Source: Pedobacter sp. ok626 (GTDB lineage: Bacteria > Bacteroidota > Bacteroidia > Sphingobacteriales > Sphingobacteriaceae). From it: a stretch of 64,000 nucleotides of DNA. Both the position numbers and the translations under genes were made by a program. The notes under the pieces are model-generated. The model did not search any database. It was not told where the DNA came from and was given only the letters and a program-made list of their open reading frames with translations. The stretch lies in NCBI RefSeq assembly GCF_900100435.1, contig NZ_FNEX01000004.1:124001-188000 (forward strand), written 5' to 3'. This document shows, one piece after another, positions 62,022-64,000 of the stretch; within the stretch, counting starts at the first letter, position 1, and every line of letters begins with the position of its first letter.

Positions 62022-63689
62022 ATGAGAAAAGCATTTGTCGCAATTGCTGCATTTTTGGTAGCACTAACAATTATGTTGGGACTTACTTATCCGCCCTTAT
62101 GGTGGATAGCCATTTTTACCGGTCCGGTTGTTTTATTAGGTATTTATGATCTTTATCAGCCTAAGCATAGTATTGTAAGGAATTATCCTGTGATAGGTCG
62201 GTTAAGGTATTTGGCAGAAGATCTGAGGCCTAAAGTTTATCAATATTTTGTAGAGAGCGATACCAATGGTAAGCCTTTTAGTCGTTTAAATCGTTCGTTG
62301 ATTTATCAAAGAGCTAAAATGGAGAACGATACCATACCTTTTGGAACGCAATTGGATGTATATGAGAACGGGTACGAGTGGTTAAGTCATAGCATTTCAG
62401 CTATTAGCCATCACGAACTGAGTTCAGATCCACGCGTATTGGTTGGCGGACCGGCTTGTTTAAAGCCTTATTCTGCTAGTATTTATAATATATCTGCGAT
62501 GAGCTTTGGTTCCCTAAGTCAGAACGCTATTTTGGCTTTAAATGGCGGTGCTAAGTTGGGTGGTTTTGCACACAATACAGGTGAAGGTGGGATAAGTGAT
62601 TATCATGCCAATCCAGGTGGTGATTTGATCTGGCAAATTGGAACTGGTTATTTCGGTTGTCGCAACCATGATGGCACTTTTAATCCTGAAGCATTTGGTG
62701 AACGTGCTAAAACAGATCAGGTTAAAATGATCGAAATTAAGCTTTCGCAAGGTGCTAAGCCTGGTCATGGCGGAATATTGCCAGCTCGTAAGGTTACACC
62801 TGAAATCGCAAGGATCAGGCTGGTAAAAGAAGGGTTCGACGTGATTTCTCCGCCAGGACATGCTGCTTTTAAAACGCCAATTGAGTTGGTGGGTTTTGTG
62901 AAACAGCTTCGCGAGCTATCAGGAGGAAAGCCAGTCGGTATAAAACTGTGTATTGGTCGTAGAAGTGAGTTTTTCGCTATTTGCAAGGCGATGGTGGAGA
63001 CTGGCATCTACGTAGATTTTATTACTGTGGATGGGGGTGAAGGTGGTACTGGTGCTTCTCCGCAAGAGTTTTCAAATGCCGTAGGGATGCCTTTACGAGA
63101 AGCTGTGGCTTTTGTGTATGATGTGCTTACAGGCTTTAATTTAAAACAACATATTAAAATTATATCCTCTGGTAAAGTGGCTTCAGGATTTGATCTGGTT
63201 AAAAACATTGCACTTGGTGCTGATATGTGTAATTCGGCAAGAGGGATGATGTTTGCCTTAGGTTGTATACAAGCGTTGGAATGTAATAGTAATACTTGTC
63301 CAACGGGCGTTGCTACGCAAGATCCAAGTTTAATGAAAGGTCTAGTTGTAGAAGATAAAAAGGTGCGGGTATTTAACTTTCATAGGCTGACTGTGGCAAG
63401 TGCAGTTGAGTTGTTAGGCGCAGCAGGTTTACACCATACGCATCAGCTTACACGTGCTTATATTAATCGTAGGGTAGCTCCAAATCTGATGCAATCATAT
63501 ATTGAAAGTTTCCCTTACATACCAGAAGGTAGTTTATTGCAAACGCCTTATCCATTAAGGTTTGAGTTGGGGATGGCACTGAGTACTTCATCGAGTTTTG
63601 TACCTACAGATTATAAGGTGTCTCTTGTGGATTATGCGCATGCAAACTCTTATTCAGATCACCTGGATGAAGGAAAAAGCAAGCCTTAA
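62022..63689 (+). CDS. FMN-binding glutamate synthase family protein
   Basis: 555 residues. Two N-terminal TM helices (AFVAIAAFLVALTIMLGLTY, WWIAIFTGPVVLLGIYDLY) precede a glutamate-synthase-like FMN barrel. The barrel shows ISAMSFGSLSQNAILALNGGA, HNTGEGGISDYH, KPGHGGILPARKVTPEIA, VDFITVDGGEGGTGASP and the 3Fe-4S cysteine cluster CIQALECNSNTCPTGVAT. There is no amidotransferase domain and no GltD, so it is the stand-alone membrane-anchored subtype, whose in vivo reaction is not settled. The ATG at 62022 is used instead of a TTG at 61974. Confidence 0.92.
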   Translation: MRKAFVAIAAFLVALTIMLGLTYPPLWWIAIFTGPVVLLGIYDLYQPKHSIVRNYPVIGRLRYLAEDLRPKVYQYFVESDTNGKPFSRLNRSLIYQRAKMENDTIPFGTQLDVYENGYEWLSHSISAISHHELSSDPRVLVGGPACLKPYSASIYNISAMSFGSLSQNAILALNGGAKLGGFAHNTGEGGISDYHANPGGDLIWQIGTGYFGCRNHDGTFNPEAFGERAKTDQVKMIEIKLSQGAKPGHGGILPARKVTPEIARIRLVKEGFDVISPPGHAAFKTPIELVGFVKQLRELSGGKPVGIKLCIGRRSEFFAICKAMVETGIYVDFITVDGGEGGTGASPQEFSNAVGMPLREAVAFVYDVLTGFNLKQHIKIISSGKVASGFDLVKNIALGADMCNSARGMMFALGCIQALECNSNTCPTGVATQDPSLMKGLVVEDKKVRVFNFHRLTVASAVELLGAAGLHHTHQLTRAYINRRVAPNLMQSYIESFPYIPEGSLLQTPYPLRFELGMALSTSSSFVPTDYKVSLVDYAHANSYSDHLDEGKSKP

Positions 63690-63707
63690 AGGAATTGCTT
63701 TGTAAAC

Positions 63708-63746
63708 AAAAATGCCCTGAGCTAATAATTAGTTCAGGGCATTTTT
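63708..63746. terminator. bidirectional terminator between convergent genes
   Basis: A perfect 13-bp stem (AAAAATGCCCTGA and complement at 63734-63746) with a 13-nt, partly self-complementary loop. A-run on the left and T-run on the right serve both strands. Confidence 0.9.
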
Positions 63747-63764
63747 GTTTATGATTTATCGATG

Positions 63765-64000
63765 TTAAAACTCTGCGTTTTTTGGGAAACGAGGGAAAGC
63801 GATTACATCTCTGATATTGGTCATACCACTTACAAATAGAACAAGTCTTTCAAAGCCTAATCCAAAGCCCGCATGTGGAGCAGAACCAAAGCGTCTGGTG
63901 TCTAAAAACCACCATAACTCTTCCTGAGGGATGTTCATGTCTTGCATTCTTTGAGTTAGCTTGTTTAACCTTTCTTCCCTGGCTGATCCACCTACAATTT
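63765..64000 (-). CDS. asnS: asparaginyl-tRNA synthetase, C-terminal end (partial)
   Basis: The last ~78 residues of a class II aminoacyl-tRNA synthetase running off the right edge of the window. [34 protein letters not shown] and [22 protein letters not shown] include class II motif 3 (GFGLGFERL) with the arginine that binds ATP. The FLDTRRFGS...PHAGFG and [10 protein letters not shown] endings are characteristic of AsnRS. It reads without interruption to the window end, so the start lies beyond 64000. Confidence 0.95.
   Translation of the reverse strand, partial: IVGGSAREERLNKLTQRMQDMNIPQEELWWFLDTRRFGSAPHAGFGLGFERLVLFVSGMTNIRDVIAFPRFPKNAEF

Overview
The window reads as a chromosomal segment of a Bacteroidota bacterium, most likely a Pedobacter-like member of the Sphingobacteriaceae. 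I infer this from gene content and signals only. It is AT-rich and has many TAnnTTTG promoter elements, which are typical of Bacteroidota. It carries type IX secretion (T9SS) cargo with type B C-terminal domains, PorP/SprF outer-membrane proteins, a MurF-alanine racemase fusion, a HYC_CC_PP protein and a sufBCDSE operon ending in an Rrf2 regulator. No prophage, integrase or CRISPR array is visible. The only mobile-element-related gene is an Rpn-type nuclease at 16783-17682.

Layout. 1-6.6 kb: small stress or detoxification genes and regulators (VOC protein, lipoprotein, AHSA1/SRPBCC protein, GlxA-type and AraC regulators, nitrilase-family amidase, flavodoxin-fold oxidoreductase with a Crp/Fnr regulator, DUF92 membrane protein). 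7.2-16.5 kb: a cell-surface operon of two very long fibre-like repeat proteins, a small type B T9SS cargo protein and a PorP/SprF protein, followed by a decayed esterase remnant and an Rpn nuclease. 18-29 kb: a copper resistance island with CopA ATPase, copper-binding HMA proteins, HYC_CC_PP protein, a CusA pump split into two overlapping reading frames, TolC-like channel, two adaptors and a DUF3347 lipoprotein. 29-36.5 kb: mixed housekeeping genes, tRNA-Cys, an AsmA-like protein and RecX. 36.5-37.1 kb: a duplicated tRNA-Gly/tRNA-Leu pair. 37.2-42.3 kb: phosphodiester glycosidase, a perfect 27-bp hairpin, then a second T9SS cargo (PL6-type polysaccharide lyase) with its own PorP/SprF gene. 42.4-48.5 kb: suf iron-sulfur operon. 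48.7-56.3 kb: MurF-Alr, DUF502, an ArsC-like gene between two structured repeats, LOG protein, sodium/solute symporter, RecR and an SDR. 56.3-60.1 kb: a trpDFBA operon behind a classical attenuator whose leader peptide has three consecutive Trp codons. 60.1-64 kb: NhaA, threonylcarbamoyl-AMP synthase, a glutamate-synthase-like FMN protein and the 3' end of asnS.

Most notable observations. (1) Two oppositely oriented copies (51854-51936, 52426-52511) of an unrecognised ~85-nt element have a nearly identical core, compensatory base changes in the inner stem, and outer stems of unrelated sequence that are each self-complementary. Each copy lies directly 3' of a gene in the sense direction and ends in a T-run. 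(2) The 7.2-16.5 kb operon looks like a T9SS-linked assembly of phage-tail-fibre-like proteins with an S74-type auto-cleaving chaperone. (3) CusA is split by an ATGA overlap in the TM4-TM5 cytosolic loop. (4) Four genes have a TAnnTTTG element exactly 4 nt before the ATG, which predicts leaderless mRNAs. (5) The trp attenuator is fully legible.

Start codons were moved inward from the longest reading frame where an internal ATG fits a signal peptide or the family start better. All function calls are from reading the sequence; no database search was possible.
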